This document shows, piece after piece, positions 7,471 through 15,518 of a stretch of DNA of 16,518 bases; the first letter of the stretch is position 1, and every line of letters begins with the position of its first letter. The position numbers and the translations under genes are program-made. The stretch is from an uncultured Clostridium sp. (lineage in GTDB: Bacteria > Bacillota > Clostridia > Lachnospirales > Lachnospiraceae): NCBI GenBank assembly GCA_905192625.1, contig CAJJLI010000005.1, positions 1-16,518 of the forward strand, read 5' to 3'. Under the pieces are notes generated by a model. That model saw only the letters and a list, made by a program, of their open reading frames with translations, ran no database searches and was not told where the DNA came from.

Positions 7471-7857
7471 TTAGAAACCTTTGGATTTTAACCAAGTAAG
7501 AGCTTCTTCTTCACTAAGAAAAGCCTGTTGAGGGAATTTTGTAGAGATTGCTCTGTTGATTTGCATCTTTACAATCGCGCTATCAACAATAACAGCAGCC
7601 ACTTGTAAATTATTATTTGCAAGCCATTCTGTGTGTTTTGCCATAACATCCCCTAGATCAGACATTTTATACTTTCTAAGGTCAGATACCATCGCCCATG
7701 ATTGATTTCCTACTGCAGGTCCTATTTTATTCTCGAACTGACTATGATATTCTGCATAGTCTTCTTTTGTCCAAAGACCTACTGGTTCCTCAAATACAAT
7801 TTTCTTGTCTGCATCATAATTAATTGTGTACAAACACTTTGGATGCGTAATTTTCAT
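7471..7857 (-). CDS. SpoIIAA-like (STAS/SEC14-type) small protein
   Basis: The 128-residue cytoplasmic protein resembles the SpoIIAA-like family. It has an N-terminal beta-hairpin (LYTINYDADKKIVFEEPVG), a helix after LWTKEDYAEYH, a strand with a surface Asp (WAMVSDLRKYKMSD), a helix and strand (LQVAAVIVDS), and the typical ending QAFLSEEEALTWLKSKGF. This fold often serves as a partner or lipid/protein-binding module; no catalytic residues are apparent. I chose the ATG at 7855-7857 because AGGAGA lies 7 bases upstream. A start 16 codons earlier (7905) is open but adds a poorly supported leader. It follows the chemoreceptor gene by 70 bases with no terminator between, so it is probably under the same c-di-GMP control. 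The family is by fold resemblance only. Confidence 0.65.
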   Translation of the reverse strand: MKITHPKCLYTINYDADKKIVFEEPVGLWTKEDYAEYHSQFENKIGPAVGNQSWAMVSDLRKYKMSDLGDVMAKHTEWLANNNLQVAAVIVDSAIVKMQINRAISTKFPQQAFLSEEEALTWLKSKGF

Positions 7858-7927
7858 AATATTTTCTCCTATGTAATTATATTTTGAAATGGAGTTTAGC
7901 TCCAAGACAATCGGTTATTATAACGAA

Positions 7928-9214
7928 CTACTGCTGATAAGTTTCCTCTATATTTAACTTAAGCGCTTCAGCTATGTTATACATCTCATTGGAACACTCA
8001 GCAACCATTTGTATCAGGTTGTTTTGTTCATCTACAGATGCTGCTGCCTCTTGTGTTCCAGCCGCTGTTTCCTCTGAAATACTTGCAATCGTCGCAATCA
8101 TATCCTCAGCTTCCCTTGCATCATCTGTAAGAGTCTTAGTTGCATCAAATACTGCTTTCACTTTAACACCGATTGAAAATACTTTTTCTGATATATCCGT
8201 TATGGATGTTGCAGTTTGTTCAAATGCTTTTTCTTGCTCCTGAGAAAGAGAATTTGCTTGTTTTATTTGCATTACTGTATTTTCTATCCCTTGCTGAACA
8301 TCATCAATGATTTCATTGATTTGCTTACTTGACTCTGCGGATTGCTCTGCTAATTTTCTTATCTCATCTGAAACAACTGCAAACCCTCTACCATGCTCTC
8401 CTGCACGTGCCGCTTCAATTGCTGCATTTAAAGCTAATAAGTTTGTCTGTGCTGCAACACCTTTGATAACTTCTAATATCTTACCAATTTCTTTTGATTT
8501 ACTCATTAAATCATTAATCACCTTTTCCATATGTTCAGTGATTACTTTGTTCTCTTCCATCTTTTCTTCCTGATAATGAATGTATTCTTTTACTTGATTC
8601 ATAGATGATATAGCTTCATCAATGTGTCGGTCGGATAATTTCATATCTTCACCAATACAAACAATCATTTCAGTAATATTATTGATTCTAAGGCTTCCTT
8701 TTTCAATGGATTCTGCTTGTTGCGTTGCTCCTTCTGAAAGCTGTGAAATCGAAAGTGTGACTTTGCTTGAAACATCACTCATCTCGGATGATGATTGTTT
8801 CATTTCACTTGATGAAAAAGTAATAACATCTACCGTTTCTTTTACATTTTGAATAAATTCACTTATTTTATTTAATTTAGCTTTTTCTTCAAGTGAATGC
8901 ATTTCTGTAACTGTTTCATTGGTTTCATCCAAACGCTCTTTTTGATTACTTAGATCCACGTTACCTAACTTCTTTATTTTTAACTCTACCAATACTATAT
9001 AGCAAATAGCTGAAATAATAAATACAATTATTGCAAATAATATCATAAATAATAAAAACTTCTTGCTACCATCGCTCATATATACTTCTTTTTTCATTAA
9101 ACTACGTGTTTTTAAATACCCTCCTAGGGTTACAATAAAATTACTAACAAGCATTACAATTAGAGCTAATACACTCATCACTTGTTGAATGCCTTTCTTT
9201 TTAAACAAGTACAA
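7928..9214 (-). CDS. Methyl-accepting chemotaxis protein with minimal external domain
   Basis: The 428-residue protein has two membrane helices (~9-32 and ~53-76) separated by only about 20 residues, so there is no periplasm-type ligand domain. A coiled-coil cytoplasmic signalling domain follows, with the conserved hairpin tip [32 protein letters not shown] (~259-290, given as family signature around E267 and R270). I see no clear HAMP domain, and no CheR-docking pentapeptide at the C terminus (it ends ETYQQ). It should bind CheA/CheW in chemotaxis arrays, sensing membrane or cytoplasmic cues or signals passed by a partner. The start is TTG at 9212-9214, with AGGAGG 8 bases upstream. Its leader carries a c-di-GMP-I riboswitch and a terminator, so expression depends on c-di-GMP. 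A STAS-like gene follows. Confidence 0.9.
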   Translation of the reverse strand: MYLFKKKGIQQVMSVLALIVMLVSNFIVTLGGYLKTRSLMKKEVYMSDGSKKFLLFMILFAIIVFIISAICYIVLVELKIKKLGNVDLSNQKERLDETNETVTEMHSLEEKAKLNKISEFIQNVKETVDVITFSSSEMKQSSSEMSDVSSKVTLSISQLSEGATQQAESIEKGSLRINNITEMIVCIGEDMKLSDRHIDEAISSMNQVKEYIHYQEEKMEENKVITEHMEKVINDLMSKSKEIGKILEVIKGVAAQTNLLALNAAIEAARAGEHGRGFAVVSDEIRKLAEQSAESSKQINEIIDDVQQGIENTVMQIKQANSLSQEQEKAFEQTATSITDISEKVFSIGVKVKAVFDATKTLTDDAREAEDMIATIASISEETAAGTQEAAASVDEQNNLIQMVAECSNEMYNIAEALKLNIEETYQQ

Positions 9215-9250
9215 TCTTTTGTCCTCCTGCGGTTCATTAATTTATTGCAC

Positions 9251-9287
9251 AAAAAAGCCAAATGTAGCCTACAAACTACACTTGGCT
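9251..9287 (-). terminator. Riboswitch expression-platform terminator
   Basis: On the minus strand AGCCAAGTGTAG pairs with CTACATTTGGCT (one G-U) around a short loop, followed by TTTTTT. It lies 37 bases before the chemoreceptor start and directly after the aptamer, so it is the likely regulated terminator of the switch. Confidence 0.88.
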
Positions 9288-9293
9288 ATATTA

Positions 9294-9374
9294 ACACGGC
9301 AACCCGACTATCATAGTGTCTAACCTTAGATTCGTGGTTTTGCGTCCTTACCTTTCGATAAGTTTGCTATTTTA
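9294..9374 (-). promoter_or_regulatory. Cyclic-di-GMP-I (GEMM-I) riboswitch aptamer
   Basis: Read on the minus strand, the segment shows the GEMM-I landmarks in order: GCAAAC, a stem CTTATC-GAAA-GGTAAG with the GNRA tetraloop, the invariant linker GGACGCAAAACC, a second stem-loop (TAGACACTATGATAGTC), and the closing CGGGTTGCCG. The P1 strands GCAAAC and GTTGC can pair. In this class the dinucleotide binds between the two helices and changes the folding of the downstream mRNA, here the terminator at 9251-9287. The aptamer starts about 20 bases after the stop of the SDR gene, and I find no strong promoter between them. Whether c-di-GMP turns expression off (usual for clostridial type I switches with terminators) or on cannot be decided by eye. 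Confidence 0.92.
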
Positions 9375-9396
9375 GCTTAAAATATGTTATGTAGAG

Positions 9397-10134
9397 CTAT
9401 AAAGATAATCCACCATCAATAACAATCGTCTGACCAACAATGTATCTTGAGATATCTTGACAAAGGAAATATGCTAATTCCGCTACTTCAGATGCCTCAC
9501 AAAATCTTTTTGCTGGAACCTGTTGCTGATATGCCTCTGCTGCATCGCCAAGAGTATCTAACATATCTGTAATAATTATTCCTGGAGCAATCGCATTGAC
9601 ATTAATGTTATTTTCAATTAACTCTGTACTTAATACTCTTGTAAATGCAGATACTCCCGCCTTAGATGCTGTATATCCGTAAGATGCAGGAAGATTTTTA
9701 ACTGCTGCCAAAGAGCTTAGATTTACTATTTTTCCATAGTTTTGTTTTATCATATGTGGTGCAACAAGTTGGCATAAGTGAAATAATCCAGATAAGTTTG
9801 TATCGATAACATTATTCCATTCATCCATACTCATACCTGTTATCGTATTATAACGTACAACCCCTGCATTATTAATTAAAATATCAATTTTACCGAACTT
9901 CTCAATTGTGAAGTTAACCATACCTTCAAGTTCATCTCTATTTGCAATGTTACAACCATAAATATAAGCATTTCTTCCATAGCTTTTTATTTCTTCTTGA
10001 ACTTTCTTTGCTGATTCTTCATTGCTTACATAATTAATTACGACATCCGCACCTTCTTTTGCTAACTTAAGTGCAATTGCTTTTCCAATTCCTCTAGATG
10101 CCCCTGTTACTAATGCCACTTTTCCTTCTAACAT
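9397..10134 (-). CDS. Short-chain dehydrogenase/reductase, FabG-like
   Basis: The 245-residue protein is a classical SDR. It has the cofactor motif TGASRGIG (10-17), NNAG (88-91), and the catalytic tetrad Asn113, Ser141, Tyr154 and Lys158 (YTASK), all present. It ends IVIDGGLSL, like 3-oxoacyl-ACP reductases. N37-Y35 after the second strand (VVINYVSN) lacks an acidic residue, suggesting NADPH. It would reduce a ketone to an alcohol. Being last in a GAF/ThDP-enzyme operon and far from fatty-acid genes, it more likely acts on the product of the ThDP enzyme than in general lipid synthesis; this is inference. ATG is preceded by AAGGAGA, 31 bases after the upstream stop. The riboswitch of the chemoreceptor begins right after its stop. 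Confidence 0.88.
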   Translation of the reverse strand: MLEGKVALVTGASRGIGKAIALKLAKEGADVVINYVSNEESAKKVQEEIKSYGRNAYIYGCNIANRDELEGMVNFTIEKFGKIDILINNAGVVRYNTITGMSMDEWNNVIDTNLSGLFHLCQLVAPHMIKQNYGKIVNLSSLAAVKNLPASYGYTASKAGVSAFTRVLSTELIENNINVNAIAPGIIITDMLDTLGDAAEAYQQQVPAKRFCEASEVAELAYFLCQDISRYIVGQTIVIDGGLSL

Positions 10135-10165
10135 ATGGTTTTCTCCTTTGAATTTATTTATATAC

Positions 10166-11803
10166 CTAAGACTTCTTTTGTAAGGCTTTTAATCGATCAC
10201 CATTTGGTGCAATTTCACTACCATCCGTAATTATTTCTATAACAGCAGGCCCCTTTAAATCTTTTAGGAAGTCTGGTATTTGACTTATCTGGCTATTTTC
10301 ACTTAATTCCATCGCCTTAACTCCACAAGCCCCTAGCATTTTCGATATGCTAATTCTCTCCTGTTTAAATCCTTCTACTACTCGCTCAAATAAATAACTA
10401 TGCCCATGTTCTACAAAGCCTAACATAGCATTGTTAATAATAAAGTACACAATCGGATAGTTATACTCTTTTGCTGTTAATACTTCCATACCGTTCATGA
10501 AAAAGTCACCATCACCAGCAAATACTGCAACACATCGTTCCGGATATGCTACCTGTACACCAACGGCTCCTCCAATTGCTGCGCCCATAGCTGCATAATT
10601 TAAGTTCGTTTCAAAATCCCCACCCTCAGGTATGGAAAGATACTTAAAGGCAAAGTTCATAAATTCTCCCATATCTGCCATGTAGTAAGTATCCTTTGGC
10701 ATGAAATCGGGTAACTGCTCCATAAATTCCTTAAGGCTGACACCAGTATTTGTTTTTTGAACTGGTACATTTATTGTTGGTTTTATAAAGCTTTCTTCTG
10801 ATCTATCTGTATGACTTACTATATAAGGAATTGCTACTGACATATCCATACATAATTTTATATCAGTGTCATAAACTTTACCCAATTCTCTTGCATCCCA
10901 ATCGATATGGATGACTTTTTTCCCTTCCGTTAAGGCGCTGTTAAAATTATTAGTGGCATTCTCACCCAAACTACTACCAACAACAAGCAAGCAATTAACT
11001 TCCGGATCATTAACATAATCAGAAGCAGCATCGGTACTGGCAAAGCCATAATTTCCAAGATTTAATGAGAACTCGGAAGAAACTACACCTTTTCCTTCTG
11101 GGGTTGTAATTATTGGCCACTTAAGATGATTACTTAACTGTTTTACTAAGTCAGACTTCCCGCGTGCTCCCTTACCAACCAATATAACACCTTTCTTGGT
11201 ATCATCAATAATATCGCATGCTTTCTGAAGTAATTCTTCCTCATCTTTTGTGTTTACATCTTTTTTTGTAGATTTCTCTAAATCGACTACTTTTATTTCC
11301 TCTACCATTTTATTTAATTGAATATCAATTGGAATTGATAAATGAACTGGTCCCATTGGTACTGTATTCGCTACTTTAATAGCATGTTCCAGTTCTTTCA
11401 TCACATCTTCTTCTCTTAAAATCGTTTTACTATATTTTGTAATCGGTTTAAGAATATCTTCTGTGTTAAGCTCCTGTATTGCACCCTTACCTATTTGCCA
11501 TCGATGAATATAGCCAGTAAGAATTAAAACAGGTGCTTTAGCTCTATATGCATCTGCGATTCCATTCATCATATTGTTTACACCAACGCCGCCTGCACCT
11601 ATGCACACTGACATTTTACTCGTAACACTTGCATATCTAGCTGCCATGAATGCAGCACCAGCTTCATTTTTAGCAACAATCGGTTTAATTTCAACGTCAT
11701 TTAGTGCATCAAATAGAGGACTAATAGTCCCTGCTGGAATCCCAAAAACGTAGTCTACACCTATTTCTTTTAAATATTCTAATATTCCATTTGCAATTCT
11801 CAT
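10166..11803 (-). CDS. Thiamine-diphosphate-dependent enzyme, acetolactate-synthase-like
   Basis: The 545-residue protein has the three domains of the IlvB/pyruvate-oxidase group. The PYR domain (~1-165) carries the activating Glu47 in KNEAGAAFMA. A central Rossmann-like domain follows (~190-330). The PP domain (~355-530) has the ThDP/Mg motif GDGD (430-433) ending in NN (457-458). These enzymes cleave a 2-oxo acid or aldehyde and transfer the ThDP-bound carbanion to an acceptor, giving acyloins, acetolactate or decarboxylated products. No regulatory IlvN subunit and no branched-chain amino-acid genes are nearby, so a housekeeping IlvB role is unlikely. The neighbouring SDR could reduce its hydroxyketone product. 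ATG is preceded by AAGGGGA and lies 15 bases after the GAF gene. Fold and cofactor are certain; the reaction is not. Confidence 0.85.
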   Translation of the reverse strand: MRIANGILEYLKEIGVDYVFGIPAGTISPLFDALNDVEIKPIVAKNEAGAAFMAARYASVTSKMSVCIGAGGVGVNNMMNGIADAYRAKAPVLILTGYIHRWQIGKGAIQELNTEDILKPITKYSKTILREEDVMKELEHAIKVANTVPMGPVHLSIPIDIQLNKMVEEIKVVDLEKSTKKDVNTKDEEELLQKACDIIDDTKKGVILVGKGARGKSDLVKQLSNHLKWPIITTPEGKGVVSSEFSLNLGNYGFASTDAASDYVNDPEVNCLLVVGSSLGENATNNFNSALTEGKKVIHIDWDARELGKVYDTDIKLCMDMSVAIPYIVSHTDRSEESFIKPTINVPVQKTNTGVSLKEFMEQLPDFMPKDTYYMADMGEFMNFAFKYLSIPEGGDFETNLNYAAMGAAIGGAVGVQVAYPERCVAVFAGDGDFFMNGMEVLTAKEYNYPIVYFIINNAMLGFVEHGHSYLFERVVEGFKQERISISKMLGACGVKAMELSENSQISQIPDFLKDLKGPAVIEIITDGSEIAPNGDRLKALQKKS

Positions 11804-11818
11804 TTGTATTCCCCTTAT

Positions 11819-12253
11819 TTAATATTGATTCTTTAAGTATTCATCTGCTAATTTAACACAAGACTCCATTTCATCCTGAGTAAACTGATGTTTTTTCTCA
11901 ATCGAAGCAATACAAATAATGGCTTTTACTTCTTCTTCCCTTACAACTGGAACAATCATAATGCTATCAATGCCAAAAAGAAAAAAAGCATCTGCTGATC
12001 TCGTATCATTCTTTGTATCAAAGATTTCAACAGGCTGCTTTTTACTAACGATTTCTCTCAATATAAAAGTATCATTCACATAAACAGGATTCTGTCCATG
12101 AACAGTTTTCCATCTTTCTATCCCAAGAACATCGGTCTGAGTTTTGTAAAAGGGCTTTAATCGTCCTTCTTCTATCCTGTGATATCCGATATCTTGTACC
12201 GTAGTTATTTCTTGGATTTTTTGAAATAATTCTTCCAAAACTTGAAACTCCAT
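11819..12253 (-). CDS. Stand-alone GAF-domain protein
   Basis: The 144-residue cytoplasmic protein is a single GAF domain: an N-terminal helix (VLEELFQKIQEITTV), strands ending in ADAFFLFGIDSIMIVPVVREEEVKAIICIAS, and a C-terminal helix (DEMESCVKLADEYLKN). GAF domains bind small molecules (cyclic nucleotides, amino acids, haem) or act in redox sensing, usually within larger signalling proteins. There is no output domain here, so it probably works through a partner or as a ligand-dependent regulator of the enzymes encoded downstream. ATG is preceded by AGGGAGA 5 bases upstream. It is the first gene of the GAF-ThDP-SDR operon, 15 bases before the ThDP enzyme. The ligand cannot be deduced; the sequence has no obvious Cys/His cluster. 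Confidence 0.8.
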   Translation of the reverse strand: MEFQVLEELFQKIQEITTVQDIGYHRIEEGRLKPFYKTQTDVLGIERWKTVHGQNPVYVNDTFILREIVSKKQPVEIFDTKNDTRSADAFFLFGIDSIMIVPVVREEEVKAIICIASIEKKHQFTQDEMESCVKLADEYLKNQY

Positions 12254-12628
12254 ATAAATCTCCCTTCATCATTTGCCTTTTTCTGCTTTTAAGCAGTTTT
12301 TTCGTTTATAGTAAACTTGATGATTACTATCGATGTGAATTATTTATACTATCCCCAACTAGTATATTTTTTCTAAATATACCATATATTATCATATTTG
12401 TAAGGGGAAGTAAATATTTTTTCGACAATATATACTAATTTATTACATTGATACACTTGTCAATGTCAATATAAAGTGCATACCTGAGCAATCTGAATCG
12501 TATTATCATCATTTCTACACGGTTCATATTAATGTATATAATGTCTTTTTTATTCTTGAAAGCTTACTTCAACTATTTCCATTAAAACGTACTTTCCTAT
12601 ACAATATTAAGTACATTCCCATACATAA
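12254..12628. other. Leader and upstream region of the GAF-ThDP-SDR operon
   Basis: There is no gene. A perfect hairpin CTGCTT-AA-AAGCAG (12283-12296) lies 30 bases before the GAF start; on the plus strand it is followed by TTTTTT. A second dyad GTTTA-TAG-TAAAC (12304-12316) follows and could be an operator. Two adjacent TTGACA boxes occur on the minus strand (12464-12469 and 12458-12463) without a good -10 at normal spacing. TTTACT with TAATAT at 17 bases, around 12385-12415, is a weak alternative. GTACTT/AAGTAC (12589-12614) is a further short dyad. Confidence 0.4.
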
Positions 12629-12666
12629 ATAAAAAGGATGTCTTTTATTAGAAAACATCCTTTTCA
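12629..12666 (-). terminator. Intrinsic terminator of the membrane-protein gene
   Basis: On the minus strand AAAAGGATGTTTTC pairs with AAAAGACATCCTTTT around a short loop, followed by TTATTTATG. It starts about 50 bases after the stop of the YwaF-like gene. Confidence 0.8.
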
Positions 12667-12713
12667 CATTATTTATGCTTTGCATTATTACATCTACTAT
12701 AGTGAGATTACTT

Positions 12714-13466
12714 TTACCCTTTATGAATTCGATGAAACAGGATTAAAGTGAGTGGAAACGGTATTATTAAATAGCATAAAATGGCCATTGTTGTATATCC
12801 CATTGGACTATAATTATAAATCTTATGAGCTATTGCAAGGGGGATATTATATGGTTCTCGTATTAGCATTAGATTGCTTCCTGTTACCTTATTTATGATT
12901 AGTGCTAGAATTGCAAAAATAGCAAAAAGTAATAAAAAATAATTATAGGTTTTACGATTCAATTTAATATTCATCTTCTTTAAATATTGAAATCCAATAT
13001 ACATCATAAGCATATGAAAGAACATACTATGAATACTTAAGAAATGCCACATCGGATACTGCATCAATGAAGTCGATGGAAACATTAAATATACGAATCC
13101 AGCAACAAATGCAGTTCCACAAATGTATGCCTCCCCCATCCTTTTCCCAATACCTTTACCATAACTACATAATAGGAGTGCATAAATGAAAATAGAGCAA
13201 TACGAAATCGGCACCCAAGCATCTAACCACGTATATCCATGCTTAAAATTGAATCCAATTTTTATAATTTCAAGTACAACTACTATGATACTGCATACTT
13301 TTGTTAAAACCTCTAGTTTCTCCTTTTTCATATTTCTTGATAACAATAATAATATACTTAAAATTATTAGCATAACTACTAATAATATGATATGCCCCTT
13401 TGTAAACATCCCACAAGCTTCATAAGCATCTTTTGGCGCAAAGAACATAGATACACTTATATCCAT
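12714..13466 (-). CDS. Seven-helix integral membrane protein, YwaF/TMEM164-like
   Basis: The 250-residue protein has about seven hydrophobic helices (~24-43, 54-72, 83-101, 112-130, 141-162, 174-193, 224-245) and short loops. The pattern, with a conserved-looking HFLSIHSMFFHMLMMYIGF segment around helix five and polar/His residues inside the membrane, resembles the bacterial YwaF family (TIGR02206), related to eukaryotic TMEM164. The function of the bacterial members is not established. The human relative has been linked to acyl transfer onto ether phospholipids, which cannot be assumed here. ATG is preceded by GAGGAGG 6 bases upstream. It lies 131 bases after the glycosyltransferase gene on the same strand, with a possible promoter of its own, and a terminator follows. 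Family assignment is moderate. Confidence 0.7.
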   Translation of the reverse strand: MDISVSMFFAPKDAYEACGMFTKGHIILLVVMLIILSILLLLSRNMKKEKLEVLTKVCSIIVVVLEIIKIGFNFKHGYTWLDAWVPISYCSIFIYALLLCSYGKGIGKRMGEAYICGTAFVAGFVYLMFPSTSLMQYPMWHFLSIHSMFFHMLMMYIGFQYLKKMNIKLNRKTYNYFLLLFAIFAILALIINKVTGSNLMLIREPYNIPLAIAHKIYNYSPMGYTTMAILCYLIIPFPLTLILFHRIHKG

Positions 13467-13547
13467 GTAAACCTCCTCTTAAAAGCCACAATAACGAGCT
13501 TTCCCATTCCCTGAATTAAAAAAGCTTTCGACTTTACACAATTCTCA

Positions 13548-13575
13548 TTTATAAAAGTGCGATATCTTTAAGCAA
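13548..13575 (-). promoter_or_regulatory. Possible promoter of the YwaF-like gene
   Basis: On the minus strand TTGCTT (13570-13575) and TATAAA (13548-13553) are 16 bases apart, predicting a leader of about 75 bases. The -35 is poor. It overlaps the space just after the glycosyltransferase stop, where I find no terminator, so read-through from the upstream gene is also possible. Confidence 0.35.
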
Positions 13576-13597
13576 GGATTTAATATGGCGTTCAATA

Positions 13598-14839
13598 TTA
13601 TTGCTCTCTTATTTCTGCAACCGTCTTCACTTTATTATGTTCGATCGGAACCCATTCCACCTTTTTAAATAATGCAGTCAAGGAAATCGGTATATACGTT
13701 AACATAAAGAACGGAAATGTAAACATATATAGAATCTTCTTAAAGTTAGATGCATGTATTTTTTTCCACTCTGTCATTGTTGTTACAAAACCCACAAGAA
13801 AAAGTATCAGATACGAATTTCTAAGAAATGCCCAGAATATCTGAATCGCAAGTATTAAACCATAGCTAGCGAATTTACTTGAAATTACTGCAATAAGACA
13901 TACGAAGATACACAAAATAGTCATTATCAAGGCGGGTAAAATAGTCATTAGCATATCAAAACAAGAAAAACTCCCTTTAAATATGCCACGAAATAACTTT
14001 ACACCATATTGATAGAATACTTGGTAATAGCCTTTTGACCAACGCATACGTTGCTTCCATGACTGTGAAAATGTATCTGGCTGTTCATCATAAAGTATTG
14101 CATTCTTACTATAACCAACCTTTTCATGCTCTATGATATTCTTAACTGTAAATTCGATATCCTCTGTTAGTAAAAAGAATTTCCAACCACCATGCTTTTT
14201 TAATATCTTCCTACTAAACATAAAACCTGTACCCGAAATTGCACAACTTGTCCCAAGAAGCATCCTTGCTTCATTGAGATATTTTGATTCACGTAAAAAC
14301 CAGAGTGCATAACCAGCAGATATCCAGTTGTCACCATAGTTTTTAGAGTTACGATAGCTTGTGATTATTTCATAACCATCTGAAAATGTCTTATTCATCT
14401 CTTCAATGTATTTCTTATCTAATACATTATCTGCATCAAATACAAAATAGCCATCAAACGGTTCATAATCTCCCTCAATTTTCTCTAGTAGATAATCAAG
14501 TGCATAGCCCTTCCCTACTTTTGTTTTATCAAACCTCTCATAAACTATAGCACCTAACTCTCTACAGATATCCGCTGTTTGATCTGTGCAATTATCCGCG
14601 ATGACAAAGATTTTAACAAGACTCTTATTGTAAGTTTGTTCATGTATACTTTTTATTAAATGCCCAATTACTTTTTCTTCATTTCGTGCTGCAATTAATA
14701 TAGCAAATTTATGCTGATATTCTTTTTTATGCCTTCTATGTTTGATTATAAATGGTATTACTAAATACACTAGTTGGTACGCGTAGCATATAAAAAAAAG
14801 CACTGTAAATATAATATTTATAACTTTAATGATCTCCAC
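13598..14839 (-). CDS. Membrane-bound family 2 glycosyltransferase
   Basis: The 413-residue protein has an N-terminal membrane helix (~7-31), a cytoplasmic GT-A domain (~43-270) and three or four C-terminal helices (~296-323, 328-354, 370-392). All sugar-nucleotide and catalytic motifs of inverting, often processive GT2 enzymes are present: ADNCTD (Asp82), DAD (135-137), the acceptor/base motif TED (225-227) and QRMRW (263-267). This is the architecture of hyaluronan-synthase/IcaA/cellulose-synthase relatives, so it probably makes or extends a polysaccharide or glycolipid at the membrane. The sugar and product are unknown, and no export or modification genes are adjacent. The start is GTG at 14837-14839, with AAGGAGA 6 bases upstream. 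The promoter region contains a striking inverted repeat (14899-14937). Confidence 0.88.
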   Translation of the reverse strand: MEIIKVINIIFTVLFFICYAYQLVYLVIPFIIKHRRHKKEYQHKFAILIAARNEEKVIGHLIKSIHEQTYNKSLVKIFVIADNCTDQTADICRELGAIVYERFDKTKVGKGYALDYLLEKIEGDYEPFDGYFVFDADNVLDKKYIEEMNKTFSDGYEIITSYRNSKNYGDNWISAGYALWFLRESKYLNEARMLLGTSCAISGTGFMFSRKILKKHGGWKFFLLTEDIEFTVKNIIEHEKVGYSKNAILYDEQPDTFSQSWKQRMRWSKGYYQVFYQYGVKLFRGIFKGSFSCFDMLMTILPALIMTILCIFVCLIAVISSKFASYGLILAIQIFWAFLRNSYLILFLVGFVTTMTEWKKIHASNFKKILYMFTFPFFMLTYIPISLTALFKKVEWVPIEHNKVKTVAEIREQ

Positions 14840-14898
14840 TACAATTCTCCTTGGCTCATATTTACGTCAATGAATGGTAAATCTCATCTTATAAAATT

Positions 14899-14937
14899 TC
14901 GCAAACTTATTTTATAGTATTGTTTGATAGTTTGCGA
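14899..14937 (-). promoter_or_regulatory. Inverted repeat spanning a possible -10 box of the glycosyltransferase gene
   Basis: TCGCAAACT (14899-14907) and AGTTTGCGA (14929-14937) form a perfect 9-bp dyad with a 21-base spacer. On the minus strand TATAAA (14911-14916) lies inside the spacer, as a -10 box would; the -35 region falls in the right arm. Half-sites about three helical turns apart across a promoter fit a dimeric repressor, or the element may fold as RNA. Confidence 0.45.
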
Positions 14938-15029
14938 TAAAAAAAACATGAATTATCGTAAATATTGAGGAAAATGTTTAAATTTTTTAAAAAATTATTA
15001 TTACAGTACCTTTGATGACTAAAATCAAA

Positions 15030-15064
15030 TAAAAAAACCCCCAAAGCACAAGGCTTTGAGGGTA
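15030..15064 (-). terminator. Intrinsic terminator of the rplM-rpsI operon
   Basis: On the minus strand CCCTCAAAGC and GCTTTGGGGG pair over 10 bp (one U-G) around CTTGT, followed by TTTTTTTATTTG. It lies 37 bases after the rpsI stop. Confidence 0.92.
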
Positions 15065-15100
15065 GTATAAATCGATATAATGTTCTCTGAACGAGAAATA

Positions 15101-15493
15101 TTATCTCTTGGAGAACTGTGGAGCACGACGAGCTGCTTTTAAGCCGTACTTCTTTCTTTCCTTCATTCTTGGATCTCTTGTTAAGAAACCAGCTTTCTTT
15201 AATGATGGACGGTAATCTGCATCAGCCTGTAATAAAGCTCTGGAGATACCATGTCTGATTGCACCAGCTTGACCAGTGAAACCACCACCGTGTACATTTA
15301 CGATAACGTCAAATTTATCAACAGTTTCAGTAAGTGCAAGTGGTTGACGAACGATAAGCTTTAAAGTTTCAAGTCCGAAATAATTATCCATATCTCTTTT
15401 ATTTATAGTGATTTTACCTGTACCTGGTACTAAGTAAACTCTAGCAATACTGCTTTTTCTTCTACCAGTTCCGTAATATTTTGCCTTAGCCAA
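15101..15493 (-). CDS. rpsI: 30S ribosomal protein uS9 (S9)
   Basis: The 130-residue protein matches bacterial S9 throughout. It has [18 protein letters not shown] at the N terminus, [20 protein letters not shown] in the middle, and the basic tail ending in SKR, which reaches the P-site tRNA on the small subunit head. It lies 25 bases downstream of rplM, the near-universal partner in this operon, and is followed by the terminator. The start is TTG at 15491-15493, with AAAGGAGG 8 bases upstream; the family's MA-start alignment supports it and no ATG lies closer. A TTG start for a highly expressed ribosomal protein is uncommon and may lower translation slightly relative to L13. Confidence 0.97.
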   Translation of the reverse strand: MAKAKYYGTGRRKSSIARVYLVPGTGKITINKRDMDNYFGLETLKLIVRQPLALTETVDKFDVIVNVHGGGFTGQAGAIRHGISRALLQADADYRPSLKKAGFLTRDPRMKERKKYGLKAARRAPQFSKR

Positions 15494-15518
15494 TGTTATT
15501 TCCTCCTTTCAGTCCGAA

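Noticed and set aside
7858..7905. Sixteen-residue N-terminal extension of the STAS-like protein
   Set aside because: The internal ATG has AGGAGA 7 bases upstream, and the extension spans that ribosome binding site.
7974..8852. Three plus-strand ORFs opposite the chemoreceptor
   Set aside because: All are antisense shadows of the coiled-coil gene, rich in Ser/Ala/Ile as expected from its reverse complement.
12072..12272. Minus-strand ORF overlapping the GAF gene in another frame
   Set aside because: The GAF frame gives a coherent domain with a good ribosome binding site. The overlapping frame gives an unrecognisable, Arg/Cys-rich peptide.
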